DNA of 64,000 nt from Neofusicoccum parvum (lineage: Eukaryota; Ascomycota; Dothideomycetes; Botryosphaeriales; Botryosphaeriaceae), in the NCBI GenBank assembly GCA_020912385.1, contig CP087214.1, positions 1,922,001-1,986,000 of the forward strand, in the 5' to 3' direction. Below are positions 11,130 through 21,370 of this stretch, piece after piece (the stretch's first letter is position 1; every line of letters begins with the position of its first letter). A program made the position numbers and the translations under genes. The notes beneath the pieces are model-generated. The model was not told the DNA's origin. It did not search any database and worked only from the letters and a program-made list of their open reading frames with translations.

Positions 11130-11542
11130 GACCTTAGGTTGTTGTGCTTAAAACAAATGCCAAGCTCTACTCGGCCTCGAGAAAGGTGTAACATAGAATT
11201 AGAGAGAAAATCCATTGAAATGCCGCACAATCGCTCGGGTCTCTGCGAGGTATATCGTATCTTGCGACGAAGACAATTCATTGTGACCAATTGATTATCC
11301 ATAAGATGGACCGATAATGGGAACCTTGTGGGCTTGGAAAGCTATATTAAGTGACTTTTTCTGGAAACCACAAAGGACGAGATAAAGGAAACGCGGCAGT
11401 CGATCATATGATGGCTAGCTGGGATTGATGAATGTATGATCTCTTCATTGAATTCGCAGAAAATTGAGCCTTCCGCACGGGTATTAGACGTTGTGATTAT
11501 TGAGGGGAATCAGCAACAGCCTCATCAATTATGTCGGCGCCT
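11130..11542. other. Intergenic
   Basis: 413 nt, less GC-rich than the flanking genes, between the 3' end of the TatD-family gene and the start of the 10.2-11.1 kb ORF. No ORF or repeat of note. Confidence 0.5.
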
Positions 11543-12811
11543 CTAGATTGTACTCTGGCTGGAGCCCCGGACAGCATTGCTTGCGGATTGCAACGTTTGT
11601 TTTCCAAATGCAAAGCGTTGCCAATTGGCTTTCAGTGTTTTCACGCCTTCTCCGAGGTCCCATCCCTTGACATTGCAGACAACTCGCACAATGTCTTCCA
11701 GATGCTGGTCCATAAGCTCCCCGGCAATGTGAAGGTCGCTCTCGACAAGTATGCGGTCATCGGGGACAGCCTTGATAGACTGCGATGCCGTCGGGGCTGC
11801 GCGGTTAGAGTAATTGATTGCAGTTGAGAAGGACACAAAGATTTCGGTAGGTACGGAGGGGTCAAAATACTGTGACAGCGAGGCGGGGTGGCCGGAGTAG
11901 GAATGCAGACAAATGCGGGGCGGAAATGGCTTTGGAGACTCGTCGTCTGCCCCTGCATCCTCTTCAGCTTCCCGAGCTGATGCACCGCGCCTCTTTCGTT
12001 CGCGTTTGCTCATCTGCTTCTTCTCATAGCCCTTCCACGTTGCCCGAATAGTTTCGAACAGAACGCCGTGCGCTTGGACGCCATGTACAGACACAGCCCG
12101 TCCCTTCTCTCCCGCGAGATTCAGCTGGGCAGTGAGGATCTGCCTCTGGTGATCCATAGAAACTACATGAGGCGACAGGCCGCGCCCTTCTCGGCCACCA
12201 GGGGTCAGCGAATCGTCGCGATTTTCTTGGTCGTCAGGCATCCATGCTTGAGGGATGCGAAACGACTTGTCGAGGCCGATTTCGCCCACCAGAGCCAGCG
12301 GATAGCGGTCTAAAAAGCGGCGTGTCTCAACGAGGAAGGTAGAGAATGGGCGCGGGTCGGGTAAGGCGAGGATGAAGTCGCGATTGTGGGGCGAGGGTGA
12401 TAAAACACGCTGGTAGTGCGCAATTTTGGCGTCATCATCCAAGGACGTCTTCCCGGAAAATTGGGTTTCGTCGTACATCTGGTGTGAGAACCACGGATGC
12501 CAGCCAAAGCACGGCAGCACGCGCTCCTCGTGGCGCCACGAGTCGATGTCGGACGACGAGATGCCAAGAGTGTCGGCGACGTCTGCCACGAGCTGCTGAT
12601 CCTGAGCGCGTGTTGCCATGACTGTCAGGGCCTTTGCCTTCATGCTGGCCACGGCGGGTACGGCCTCCATGGTGTCAGTTGGATGGCAATGGGCGTCGAA
12701 GACGCCAACGTGCCACGGGAAGGGCGTGCTGGGCGACGGGGGCTCCATGGTGTGACAGCCAGAGTGACCCGCGGTGTCTGGAAGGCAAAGTGACGTAGAA
12801 GTCGAGGCCAT
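11543..12811 (-). CDS. SCN1: TatD-family metallo-hydrolase, Scn1/Cut9-interacting type
   Basis: Putative metal-dependent hydrolase of the TatD superfamily, of the fungal Scn1 type (fission yeast Scn1 interacts with the APC/C subunit Cut9). 422 aa in one exon. Visible metal-binding and barrel motifs in order: FDAHCHPTDT, CFGWHPWFSH, LVGEIGLDKSFRIP, AVSVHGVQAHG, ICLHSYSGHP and ILVESDLH (the last Asp/His motif). The C-terminal segment KGWDLGEGVKTLKANWQRFAFG is usual for TatD proteins. A basic, Glu-rich insertion (KKQMSKRERKRRGASAREAEEDA) sits in the middle. The second in-frame ATG at 12748 is an alternative start. Divergent from the membrane protein at 13333. Confidence 0.85.
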   Translation of the reverse strand: MASTSTSLCLPDTAGHSGCHTMEPPSPSTPFPWHVGVFDAHCHPTDTMEAVPAVASMKAKALTVMATRAQDQQLVADVADTLGISSSDIDSWRHEERVLPCFGWHPWFSHQMYDETQFSGKTSLDDDAKIAHYQRVLSPSPHNRDFILALPDPRPFSTFLVETRRFLDRYPLALVGEIGLDKSFRIPQAWMPDDQENRDDSLTPGGREGRGLSPHVVSMDHQRQILTAQLNLAGEKGRAVSVHGVQAHGVLFETIRATWKGYEKKQMSKRERKRRGASAREAEEDAGADDESPKPFPPRICLHSYSGHPASLSQYFDPSVPTEIFVSFSTAINYSNRAAPTASQSIKAVPDDRILVESDLHIAGELMDQHLEDIVRVVCNVKGWDLGEGVKTLKANWQRFAFGKQTLQSASNAVRGSSQSTI

Positions 12812-13332
12812 GGGTGCGCCCCACTCACGACTGCTTAGTCAGAGACTGCGGGGATGTGCCTGGATCTCGCCAGCCCACCACGGATCCTCGCGTCGCATCT
12901 TCTCACCCGAGAGCAGCGACGACGACGCCCAGGCACGCTGAATTACGACGGAGGCTGTCGTGTTCGCCTGGCGCGATCAGCGCGCACTGTGCAGTCTTGG
13001 CGCTGGTACCGGCGGCGGCCTTGCAGGACGGCAGCTCAGCACCATCGACACCATCTGCAGAGGCGGTGCAGGAGGGCCAGGCGAGATGGGTTGAGTGGTG
13101 GTGAGATGAGCACGCGGGGTGACGTCGAATGCGGCCGCCCCCTGGACCCCGGTCGCCATCACATGCATGCCTCGGGGCCCCAGGGCTGCTCCCCCGGACG
13201 GCGGACCGCGCCGCCTCCAGCGCCGCGTCTTTCCCCTCACGGTGCGACGTGCCGTACATATCTGCGCCGCGCCATGCTGCGCCCGCCGCCTGCGCTGCTG
13301 CCGTTGTCGCTGCAGACCCTCCGCATGCCGCC
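12812..13332. promoter_or_regulatory. Divergent promoter region, Scn1-like / membrane protein
   Basis: 521 nt, very GC-rich, between divergent start codons. Overlapping GC-driven ORFs on both strands are treated as shadows. Confidence 0.45.
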
Positions 13333-14103
13333 ATGTTCAACCCGCTGTACCTCCTTGCGCCGCCCGTCCTGATCGTGGCGTCGCTGCCACTGGTCGCACT
13401 GGCCGTCCTGACCACCTCGCTGGCTGTCATCACCCTCCTCATCCGCGTGTCCATCGTCTACTTTGAGCTCGGCGTCGCTCTCATCCATAGCTGGCTGTTT
13501 GCAACCAACCACGTCTCTACCTCCGACAAGCATCGCTCGCTCGCCTCCTCCGGCTACTCGACGCCCACTCGCCACCACCGCCGCCGCCGGAGCAGCGCCG
13601 CCAGCCTGCTCGCCGCCGACCAGTCCATGTCCCGCCGCCCGCCGACCAAAAGCGAGAGTTTCGCCTCGCTCGTGAGCACCGCTGGGCCAAACCGGGATTT
13701 CGAGGGCATCGGCGGATGGCGCATGCCCGGCGATGGCGAGGAGGAGGCCCTGTGGATTGGCATGAACTCAAGGCTTGAGCTCCCCACCGCCTTGCCCGAC
13801 AAGCATCGCAGGCACCAGAGATCGCTCACCGGGGGAAGCCAGCGGTGGTCGTGGAGCCCCGAGGCCATCCGCATGTCCCCCGTCCAAAGCCGCTCCCGTA
13901 CCCCGAACGCCCCCGAATGCCCCGGCAGCCCGGACGAGTACTTCACCATGCACCATTACAGAAAGATGGGCTCGTCTTGGGAGGCTCTCGCCATTAGTCG
14001 GAGCGATGAAAGGCGGAAAAGCTCGGGCGGGTCCAGCACCTGTTCGACCAGCAGCTCTGGCCGAACCCCTCGGACCGCGACGAGGAATTCTATGTATGGT
14101 TGA
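13333..14103 (+). CDS. Conserved-looking fungal membrane protein, unknown function
   Basis: 256 aa from the ATG at 13333. The N-terminus is a long hydrophobic hairpin (LYLLAPPVLIVASLPLVALA, then TTSLAVITLLIRVSIVYFEL), suggesting two adjacent membrane segments. The remainder is a soluble tail rich in Ser, Arg and Pro, with RHHRRRRSSAASL, SRRPPTKSESFASL, GWRMPGDGEEEALWIGMNSR and YRKMGSSWEALA, so it has many possible phosphosites. The frame is open upstream to 13129, but that extension is low-complexity and GC-driven; the hydrophobic segment right after Met supports the chosen start. No domain recognised. Confidence 0.7.
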   Translation: MFNPLYLLAPPVLIVASLPLVALAVLTTSLAVITLLIRVSIVYFELGVALIHSWLFATNHVSTSDKHRSLASSGYSTPTRHHRRRRSSAASLLAADQSMSRRPPTKSESFASLVSTAGPNRDFEGIGGWRMPGDGEEEALWIGMNSRLELPTALPDKHRRHQRSLTGGSQRWSWSPEAIRMSPVQSRSRTPNAPECPGSPDEYFTMHHYRKMGSSWEALAISRSDERRKSSGGSSTCSTSSSGRTPRTATRNSMYG

Positions 14104-14465
14104 ATATCCAGAAGGTAATAAAGAGATTGATACTTGTCGCCTTTGTCTAAATCGTCCGTGATGCCCTGACGACCCGATGGCTCTATGATTTTGCCAATGC
14201 GGTGACCGACACATCGCTGCGACCCTTTGCGGAGTGTTTCCGACGCATCCATCTCCCAGACAGCCAGACTTGAGAACATGATAAAGACTTGTGTTTCCGC
14301 ATTTGACGGCCCTGAAAGAAGCCCGAGCACCAGCACCAAAGGTAGTATCCAACTGGATGTGGAAGACAAAGGATTGTATGGGATCGAGACCGCGCCTTTG
14401 AACGAAGCGTTCTTTGAGCAAGCGAGTAGATATGGAGGTGAGCCGGCAGTGAACATGCAGACTCT
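14104..14465. other. Intergenic
   Basis: 362 nt between two plus-strand genes. No feature seen apart from the 3' end of the membrane protein and the promoter of the HExxH gene. Confidence 0.45.
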
Positions 14466-15788
14466 ATGACCATTGGGATAGAAGCACGCGGACTCATGGA
14501 TGCCCTAGAATCGCAAGACGCATTGCCACCGCTATGGCTCGACAAGGTTTCTTTCGAAGAGTTGCGCATTGGCGGCTATATCGATGAAAGCCGTGGTGGA
14601 TTCAACAACGAGCTAGCGAGGCAGCCAAACAACATACACCCTCTTTTTTCACGGGGTCAGTGGCTGGATGTCAGCGAAGAGTCTTTTAACCTGCTCATGC
14701 CCTCGTTGCAACTGGCCACGAAACTCCTGTTATCACCACGGTTTCTCATCTTCTGGCATGCCCTTCTGGGACCTCGGCGCCGTATCCGTTGCGAGAACCT
14801 GAGACTTGCGTACGGACGTTATTGCGACCGTCTCGACTGTGAAGATCCTCCCAACTTTCAGGAACGACGATTAGTCTATGCCCGTTTTATCGATCTTACA
14901 CGCTGCCACAAATTCAAGTTCGTACCCCGCGCGGAACTGGTCGATGCAGATGCCACAACGGACATGCTGGCTGAAGCTGGCTTTGGAGATCTTCCGTGTA
15001 CTCACGCATCACTTTCAAAAATCAGCGATGAATACCTCGAACTTCTCAGGAGATACAAAGCGTATCAAGCCCCCAATCCTGCGAGCATACCAAGCCCAAC
15101 GGGCTGGCCGACCACAGGGTCGATTACACGCACAGCGTTCCATCTTGCGAAAACGCTGGTGCACGAGCTATGCCACGCGTTCAACAATGCGCTGATAGCT
15201 CACAATCCTCAAGTGCGGCAACCCGAGGTGCAGATCAAGATCGAGCCTTTCTTCATGGAGCAGAGGCGGTGTGAGCTGGGTCGCGCATGGGAGTCTTACG
15301 TCTTCGGCGGCCACGTTGACGGAATTGGCGATGGGCTGAACATGCAATTTGGGGTGAGTGTAACCAAGTGGCCGCATCCGTTCAGCGAGGAGGGGGAGGC
15401 GCGGGCCCCGAGCAGGCGGGCGTACAAGACGAGCTACGCGGTTCCCATGGCGTGGGTGGAAGAGCTGTGGAGGGCTGAGTTCTGGAACCAGATCGACAAT
15501 GGCGACAATGTCGACTTCAGGATCCCCAAGATCCTGGGGCTGCGCAAGGCCACCAGCGTGGAGTGGACGCAGGAAGACGAGGAGTGGGAGAACTTCAGCG
15601 ATACCGATGACAGCGAGCTGGCAGGACTGGCCAACAGCGAGCGAGCAGAGGCAGTGGAAAAGAGGATGCGAATACGGATCCGGCAACATCTGGGACTGCA
15701 GGGCGTGTACTCGGACAGCGAGGACAGTAGCGTCGCACGGGACGGCGACAGCAATGGCGTTATTCGAGACGGCGGATGGCGCCAGTGA
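14466..15788 (+). CDS. Putative zinc metalloprotease-like protein (HExxH)
   Basis: 440 aa, single exon. A candidate zinc site is visible: LAKTLVHELCHAFNN gives HELCH at residues 233-237, and LGRAWESYVFGG supplies a possible third ligand (E275) about 38 residues on, the arrangement of a gluzincin-like or SprT-like fold. The N-terminal half (LLSPRFLIFWHALLGPR, RLVYARFIDLTRCHKF) has no family I can name. The C-terminal third is acidic (WTQEDEEWENFSDTDDSELAG). No signal peptide, so probably intracellular. Similar HExxH-containing hypothetical proteins occur in ascomycetes, but I do not know a characterised member, so protease activity is inference only. Confidence 0.72.
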   Translation: MTIGIEARGLMDALESQDALPPLWLDKVSFEELRIGGYIDESRGGFNNELARQPNNIHPLFSRGQWLDVSEESFNLLMPSLQLATKLLLSPRFLIFWHALLGPRRRIRCENLRLAYGRYCDRLDCEDPPNFQERRLVYARFIDLTRCHKFKFVPRAELVDADATTDMLAEAGFGDLPCTHASLSKISDEYLELLRRYKAYQAPNPASIPSPTGWPTTGSITRTAFHLAKTLVHELCHAFNNALIAHNPQVRQPEVQIKIEPFFMEQRRCELGRAWESYVFGGHVDGIGDGLNMQFGVSVTKWPHPFSEEGEARAPSRRAYKTSYAVPMAWVEELWRAEFWNQIDNGDNVDFRIPKILGLRKATSVEWTQEDEEWENFSDTDDSELAGLANSERAEAVEKRMRIRIRQHLGLQGVYSDSEDSSVARDGDSNGVIRDGGWRQ

Positions 15789-16988
15789 CGGAGGCCCGCC
15801 ATGGATGACGGCGTGGGAGGGGTGCTGCGCCACGGCTGACATAAGGTTGTCGTTGGCGGATCGGGGCTGAGGCTTCCGGCCTGCCGCTGTTGGATCGAAG
15901 TGCTGCCAGGGCTGCGCGGAGATTGGCGGCGCAGGGGTGGAGATGAGGCAATCTGAGCAGCGCGGCCGCGGGGACCTGCGCCCACACGCAGCCGGAGGGC
16001 ACGAGATGGCTGCCCGCGGGTCGTGTTGGAGTCGGGATCGGGTGGAATGCGAGGATGAGAGCTGGAGCTGGCGCTGGATGCGAGCCGGGAGGCGCGGATT
16101 ACCTGCAGCGCCGGCGGTGCCGGCCAGCCGCCGCACGTGATGATCTGCAGAGCTCCGTCCTGGGCGACGCGGAGCTGGAACCTCACCTCTCCTCTCGACC
16201 AGACGCCGGCCTCCACGCAACGACACGGCCCGCGCTGCAGGAGCGCGGCCAGGCGCCTGGCCGGGCACCCGTCAGCCGCCCGACAAGGGCTGAGCAGCGG
16301 CCAGCCAGGCGCCTGGAGCGCACGCGCCAAGCACAGGGGCCGCCGTGTTTCTCGCACTGTGCAGACCCGAGCCCGGGTGGCGATGCAGTTGGCTTTGTCT
16401 GCACGCATTCGTCGCATCCGTCGCCGCCCCCTCGGCCACGCACACGCTCCGGGGCTTGGAGCGCGCACAAACGGCGGCGTCGAGGCGGACACGCCCCGTC
16501 AGCACCCATTGGGGCAAGCGACGCGGCGACGGCCTCGCGGGCGAAGGCACGATGAGGTGATGGCTGGCTCCTTAGCCCTGTCCCCCGCAATTGTTTGCTG
16601 CTGCAGTGGCGGCCAGGAACCAGTGCGCTGCCGGCCCGGCTTGGCCTAAGGGTAGCGCGTCTCGTGTTGGCTGCCGGCGTCATGGCTGCTTCCTGCCAAG
16701 GTAACTGCTACCGCTGCGGCCACCTTGTTTCGCGCACGAGCAGGTGAGCCGCCTGTCAGCCTGATTACGTAGATGAATGGAGGCCACTCCTATAATAACT
16801 CCTGCTCCTGCTGGGCCTCTCTCCCTTTCTCTCATCTCCACCCACTGCCTTCGATTCCGCTTGACTGCCAAGCTCGCTTCACCAGCTCTCTCGTCTGCCC
16901 ACCCCCCAAGGTTCGTTAACCGCTCTCACCCGCTTGCGCTCCCGGCGGCTATTGACTCGCGCAGGAAGCAATCACCTCATCTCTCACC
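15789..16988. other. Intergenic, GC-rich
   Basis: 1.2 kb between two plus-strand genes. Many overlapping Arg/Ala/Pro-rich ORFs exist on both strands, but all look like composition artefacts. A pyrimidine-rich stretch near 16800-16850 precedes the wall-protein gene, as in many strongly expressed fungal promoters. Confidence 0.45.
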
Positions 16989-17468
16989 ATGCGTTTCACC
17001 GCTGTTGCTGTCGCCGGCCTTGCCAGCTTCGCCGCCGCCCAGGACCTCAACTCCCTCACCTCTGCCATCGCCAGCGACGCGACCTCTCTCACCGGCGGTG
17101 CCTCCAGCGTCCTTAGCTCTGTCCTGTCCGAGGCCTCCTCGGTCGCCGGCAGCTTGACCTCTGCTATTCCCACGGCCACTGGCTCCATCGCTTCCAGCCT
17201 TTCTTCTGAGCTTGCGTCCGTCACCTCCAGCCTTGGCTCTGTTGCCTCGTCGGCTACGGGTGCTGCCGGCTCCATCGCATCCTCGCTCTCCTCGGAGGCT
17301 TCGTCGCGTGCTTCGTCCGCCTCGAGCCGTGCCAGCTCGGCCGCCGGCTCTGCTTCCTCGGCTGCTTCCTCGGCTGCCGCGTCGTCCACCGGCGCTGCCA
17401 ACGCTGTTGCTGTTCCTGCCCTTGGCGGTCTCCTCGGTGGCGCCCTCGCGGTTCTCGGTCTTTTGTAA
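16989..17468 (+). CDS. Ser/Ala-rich GPI-anchored cell-surface protein
   Basis: 159 aa, made almost only of Ser, Ala, Gly, Thr and Val. It has a clear signal peptide (MRFTAVAVAGLASFAAAQ) with cleavage after AAAQ likely, a central region of repeated SxLSSEASS / SSVASS / SRASSA-type units suited to O-mannosylation, and a C-terminal hydrophobic tail (VPALGGLLGGALAVLGLL) preceded by small residues (SSTGAAN), as for GPI attachment. No catalytic domain, so a structural wall or adhesion role is likely. The codon use (GCC/TCC/CTC rich) and pyrimidine-rich promoter fit high expression. Confidence 0.82.
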   Translation: MRFTAVAVAGLASFAAAQDLNSLTSAIASDATSLTGGASSVLSSVLSEASSVAGSLTSAIPTATGSIASSLSSELASVTSSLGSVASSATGAAGSIASSLSSEASSRASSASSRASSAAGSASSAASSAAASSTGAANAVAVPALGGLLGGALAVLGLL

Positions 17469-18629
17469 ATAAATACGCACGGCTGACGTAATGAGAATCC
17501 CCTGTGGGTTCCCAGAAGTTACGGTTTCACGGATGGATGAACAGTTCAACTAGCGCAGGTACCAATGCTATTGGCTCTTGGGCTGGAATGAAACTGGTTT
17601 TACGGGATTTGTACTATTCAATGGCTCTGGCGTATAATAAATACCATAATGCATGCATCGGTCTACAACCTCATTTGTACGAACTGCCCAGTGCTCGATG
17701 TTGCCGTGCTTCGCGTATCGTATTGCTGGAGCCTACTCTCTTGCGGGGGATCTATACGAGCTCACGCCCCACTCATGAGCTAACTACAATGGGGGCGCTG
17801 CATCCGATGGCTAGCGCGGAAACTGCTGTCTTTTTATAGCATTGATCAAAGCAAAACACGTCTGACCACGAGGCGTTGAAGCATTCGTCTGAACGGTTTC
17901 GGGCATAAGGTGTGGCGTGCCTTCGCATCCGGACGTCTCATTCTACTCCTCACGCATTTAATCTCCCATGTATGGATCTGTAGCATTTACTGTAGTCGTC
18001 AACTGCAACAGCACTCTACGCTTTTGCACTCGCGCTTGCGGTATAGGTGGCCATGTGCTGGGCGGCTAATTCATCTTCAAAGGCAAACTGCCTTTTGCTC
18101 CTCCCGTTTGATTACCCTGATCTACCCTAATGATTTGACACTAAGCACCAGACTTAAGACATGCATAAAGAAAGTCCTGAGCTCTTTTTACTGCCTAGGG
18201 ACGTGGTTGAGAGACATTTCCCCCTGTCGCGGAGCACGTGCATACAACACTAAGATTCTAAGGCATCGCGAAGACTTCTTGACCCAGATGGAAATCTCCC
18301 CTGGTCGTTGGGCACCTTTTGGTAGGAGAGTTTCTAAGACACATTTTGACTCCGTGCTTGGTCTTAGCCCGTTGGTCCCTGTAACGAGAACGCACCAATT
18401 CTACCATTGTGAACATCTGCAGCGTAGAGCTTAGCGAGCTGTGAGGTCTCCCGTGCTGAGCACCATGTTTCGATGCGTCTTGCAGAGTTGTTTTTGCTGG
18501 TTGACGAGCCGGACAGCACATGAGGAATATATACTGCGAGCAAGCTTGTCCGCCAACAGGCAGTAAAAGATCCACCAAAGAGAAAGCGCTGTGAGCTTCC
18601 GCTCCTCTTCAATCCTGCTTGTACGCATC
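17469..18629. other. Intergenic, lower GC
   Basis: 1.16 kb with composition near neutral. ORFs at 17504-17839 and 17910-18434 (plus) have no signal peptide-like, domain-like or repeat features and were not accepted. No transposon relic readable. Confidence 0.45.
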
Positions 18630-19397
18630 ATGTTGCATCACCGCACCGCTTACCCTCTCCACCGCAGAGTCGATGATGTCGAGGACGCAGACGCAGAAAA
18701 ACTCGATGCGGTTATTTTCGGCAGCTATACCATTGCATTCCTCGCGGCCTCTGCTCTCACAGTATATCTGATCGCCTACTTCAAACCTCCATGCAAATGG
18801 CACTGGTACTGTCGCCTGCGCGGCCGACCTGTCGAGCCCAGTGGTCCTTCTTCGCCGTCTGCCAGCCCCACAACCCAGACCTTCGTCGCCGACGACAATG
18901 TCGCCAGTGCCATCGAGGGCAGAAAACGTGCCCGAGGCTGGACTTGGCGTAACATCATGGAAACGACGCGTCATGCCCTTCATCGAGGAGAAAGAAGAAA
19001 TGGGTCCATACCCAGCCACGGCATTCGACTTACCGCGGTGTACACTGTGCGACATGATCCGGCGTCACCCACCACTTCGACCGGGAAATCAGGGGCAGAA
19101 GGTCGGCCACGGATGGATGATAGCCAAGAAGTTGCGGGGTCGTTTAGCGCTTGCAGCGAAACCAAGGTCTACGGTGGTGGGAAGGCTCCTTGGACTCAGG
19201 AGGGAGGTGGAGCGAACGTGAGAAAGGCGAAGATGCCACCACCAGCAGCACTCCGTTTTCCAGCCTCATGTCATACCAGAGACCGCACAGGGAGCGACCC
19301 AGACATCTGGAGCGCAGGAATCAGCCGGAGCCCGGGAATGAGTGCAATGGGTGGATCGCCGCCGCCGCGGAGCAAAGACCGCTGGCATGGGCCGTAG
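18630..19397 (+). CDS. Hypothetical protein with one N-terminal membrane segment (doubtful)
   Basis: 255 codons from the ATG at 18630. Residues about 28-48 (AVIFGSYTIAFLAASALTVY) form one good membrane helix, followed by CKWHWYCRLRGRP and a long Ser/Pro/Gly-rich tail with no conserved-looking segment. The second half may be out of frame or untranslated, because alternative frames (18841-19221, 19151-19465) are equally open. I recognise no family. It could be a small type-III membrane protein with a wrongly extended tail. Confidence 0.35.
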   Translation: MLHHRTAYPLHRRVDDVEDADAEKLDAVIFGSYTIAFLAASALTVYLIAYFKPPCKWHWYCRLRGRPVEPSGPSSPSASPTTQTFVADDNVASAIEGRKRARGWTWRNIMETTRHALHRGERRNGSIPSHGIRLTAVYTVRHDPASPTTSTGKSGAEGRPRMDDSQEVAGSFSACSETKVYGGGKAPWTQEGGGANVRKAKMPPPAALRFPASCHTRDRTGSDPDIWSAGISRSPGMSAMGGSPPPRSKDRWHGP

Positions 19398-19598
19398 GGA
19401 GACTGGGTCTGTTGACACTCGCTCAAGAAGATCGAGTCTTAAGGGTGGGCGGCAGGGTCCGATGAGGAGCCTGGGAAATGCTTGGGATTGGGCATTCACG
19501 GTCCATACAGCACTGGAGACGGGGAAATGACGCACAATAGAGCTTCTCATAGAAATTGCATAATCATAACCTACAAAATCCTATGTCACCAAGGCTGT

Positions 19599-20930
19599 CT
19601 ATGCGGAGGGTGTAGCGGATCCGCTTCTTTCGTCTGGTGTGAGCGTAGTGGATCGATCACTGTCGGTGCTGACAGTACTCATGGTGCTGGCACGCTTAGA
19701 AAAGGCAGGCATTACGTCTGAGTCCAAAGTTGGCGTTTTTGGCCTGGACATAGAATTGGAGGGTGTCAGACGAGAGGGTTTTGAAAGCCCACTCGAGGTC
19801 TTTTTCTTGCGGCGTTCGGTGTTGGTGGTGCTGCCAGTGGTGCTGTTGCTCCACCGCCTTTCTCGGCCAAATTTCTCGTCGGCGTCGAGTGTGGGCGTGG
19901 TACTTCGCGACGATGAGCGGGAATGTGACCTGTCTCTCATGCGATCCTTGACGACGCTTGGACGCCTCTTCTTGTCCTTGGGAACCTCTAGGTGTGACGA
20001 GGAGTGCACGTGGGCATGGTGATGGTGATGGTGAATTTTCTCGACATCTCCACTGCGAGCCAGGCCGCGTGCATGGTTCCAGCCACGCCAACCGGTCCAC
20101 CACAGCCAACCGCCCTCTTGTTTCGCCAGCTCGCGCTCGCGCAGGTTGATGCGGTGGCGCAGATCGGCGCGGCGCTCGTTTTCCTTCTCCCAATATTCGG
20201 TGCGGTATATCTCCCAATTTTGGCGGAAGTCGGCAGAGAAGGGCTTTGGAAGCAGCAGCAGCTTGACATAGTCCCCGCCAGGAGCCACATCCTCCTCGAG
20301 CAGGGCGCGGTCGCTGTGGATGGGACGGGGGTGCGGATCCTTCTTGTCGGGCTCGACGTAGTGGTAGCTGCTGCCGGGAGTGGGGAAGAACAGCTGGTAG
20401 GGGACGAGGAAGCTCAGATGGCTGAGCATCTCGCGCCACCAGGGCCCCTTCATGAGCACGATCTTGCAGTTCATGCTGCGCAGGCCGCGATTGGCTACGG
20501 CAACCCAGCGGCGCGGCCAGCGCACGCCGCGCTCCCACTGGCCGGTGGCCCAGAAGAGCACAGCCGTCACAATGCCAGACGTGAAGGCCAGTTTTTCGCC
20601 CGTGTCAACAACCCAGTAGACGCTGCCGCCGACGCCAGTGCCGTCCTCGCGAGGGCGCAGGAACAGGGCATAGCCAAAGTAGGCGGTCCACAGGGCGAGC
20701 AGGGTGAGCACGAAGGTGTTCTGGCGGCGGCGGGCGCGCAGGGTCAGGTACTGGGCTCGCAGCGAGGCCTCGAGAATCAGCAGGTTGAGGTAGATCTGGG
20801 GGGGCGACGACGGCAGCAGGCTCGTGGGGTCGACGGGACGGACGTCGCGGGCGGCAGCGGCCACCTGCGGCGCGGTGACGGATGGCGGCGGGGCGCCCTT
20901 GACGATCTGGTCGAGCTTCGTCTCGGACAT
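19599..20930 (-). CDS. SPO7: Spo7-like regulatory subunit of the Nem1-Spo7 phosphatase
   Basis: 443 aa, single exon. Spo7 binds Nem1 at the nuclear envelope/ER, and the complex activates the phosphatidate phosphatase Pah1/lipin, steering phosphatidate toward triacylglycerol. The family core is visible: QIYLNLLILEASLRAQYLTLR, two membrane helices (about residues 72-92 and 113-130), RWVAVANRGLRSMNCKIV, SHLSFLVPYQLFFP, and KLLLLPKPFSADFRQNWE-YRTEYWEKEN. The tail is Ser-rich and includes a run of six His (300-305), and looks heavily phosphorylatable. The frame is open upstream to 21155, but the ATG at 20930 (MSETKLDQIV) is the natural start. Divergent from a CLD1-like lipid hydrolase. Confidence 0.9.
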   Translation of the reverse strand: MSETKLDQIVKGAPPPSVTAPQVAAAARDVRPVDPTSLLPSSPPQIYLNLLILEASLRAQYLTLRARRRQNTFVLTLLALWTAYFGYALFLRPREDGTGVGGSVYWVVDTGEKLAFTSGIVTAVLFWATGQWERGVRWPRRWVAVANRGLRSMNCKIVLMKGPWWREMLSHLSFLVPYQLFFPTPGSSYHYVEPDKKDPHPRPIHSDRALLEEDVAPGGDYVKLLLLPKPFSADFRQNWEIYRTEYWEKENERRADLRHRINLRERELAKQEGGWLWWTGWRGWNHARGLARSGDVEKIHHHHHHAHVHSSSHLEVPKDKKRRPSVVKDRMRDRSHSRSSSRSTTPTLDADEKFGRERRWSNSTTGSTTNTERRKKKTSSGLSKPSRLTPSNSMSRPKTPTLDSDVMPAFSKRASTMSTVSTDSDRSTTLTPDERSGSATPSA

Positions 20931-21370
20931 GGCTGCTATCGCGGCTGCCTCATCGCGGGCGCGGGAGAGGAGGGAGAGGTGGTGGTGGTGGTGCGCGGCG
21001 TCGCGGCCGGGCTGCAGCTGCGCGGGTGGTGGCCGGGGTGGAGGCGCTGGCGCACAGGCGCACAGACGCACAGGCGCTGGCGCCAGGCTGCAGTCCAGCA
21101 CTCCCGACACCGCGCCAGGACCCGGCGGCGTCACCATCTGTCCGGCGGCTGGCATATCTACGCTCCGCTAACTCCGTCGCTGCTCCCACTCGTCTCGCCT
21201 CCTCTCCTCGTCTTGTCTCATCCTGCGCTTCCCGACACGTATAACTTCCCTCGAGCTTCCCGTCCCCTCGCCCGCCCACGCCCCGCGCCTTCGCTGCCCG
21301 TCCGAAAGTGCGCTCTTTCAGCCGCCCGCCTCCACTGCGGCCCTGCAGGCACCGCCGCTCTACTGCCACC
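20931..21370. promoter_or_regulatory. Shared divergent promoter, SPO7 / CLD1-like
   Basis: 440 nt between two divergent start codons, both of genes for lipid metabolism. It contains a CT-rich tract (about 21170-21250). The plus-side start has a Kozak-like CCACCATGG context. Confidence 0.5.

Noticed and set aside
16625..16680. D-arm-like GGCCTAAGGGTAGCGCGTC string suggesting a tRNA
   Set aside because: No acceptor-stem pairing and no GGTTCRA T-arm within the next 60 bases on this strand.
17910..18434. 174-codon plus-strand ORF
   Set aside because: No signal peptide-like or domain-like features, no splice neighbours, and ordinary composition; its length is possible by chance in a 1.1-kb gap.
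15789..19397. Possible biosynthetic gene cluster
   Set aside because: No PKS, NRPS, terpene synthase or P450 was found; neighbouring genes are unrelated housekeeping or surface functions.
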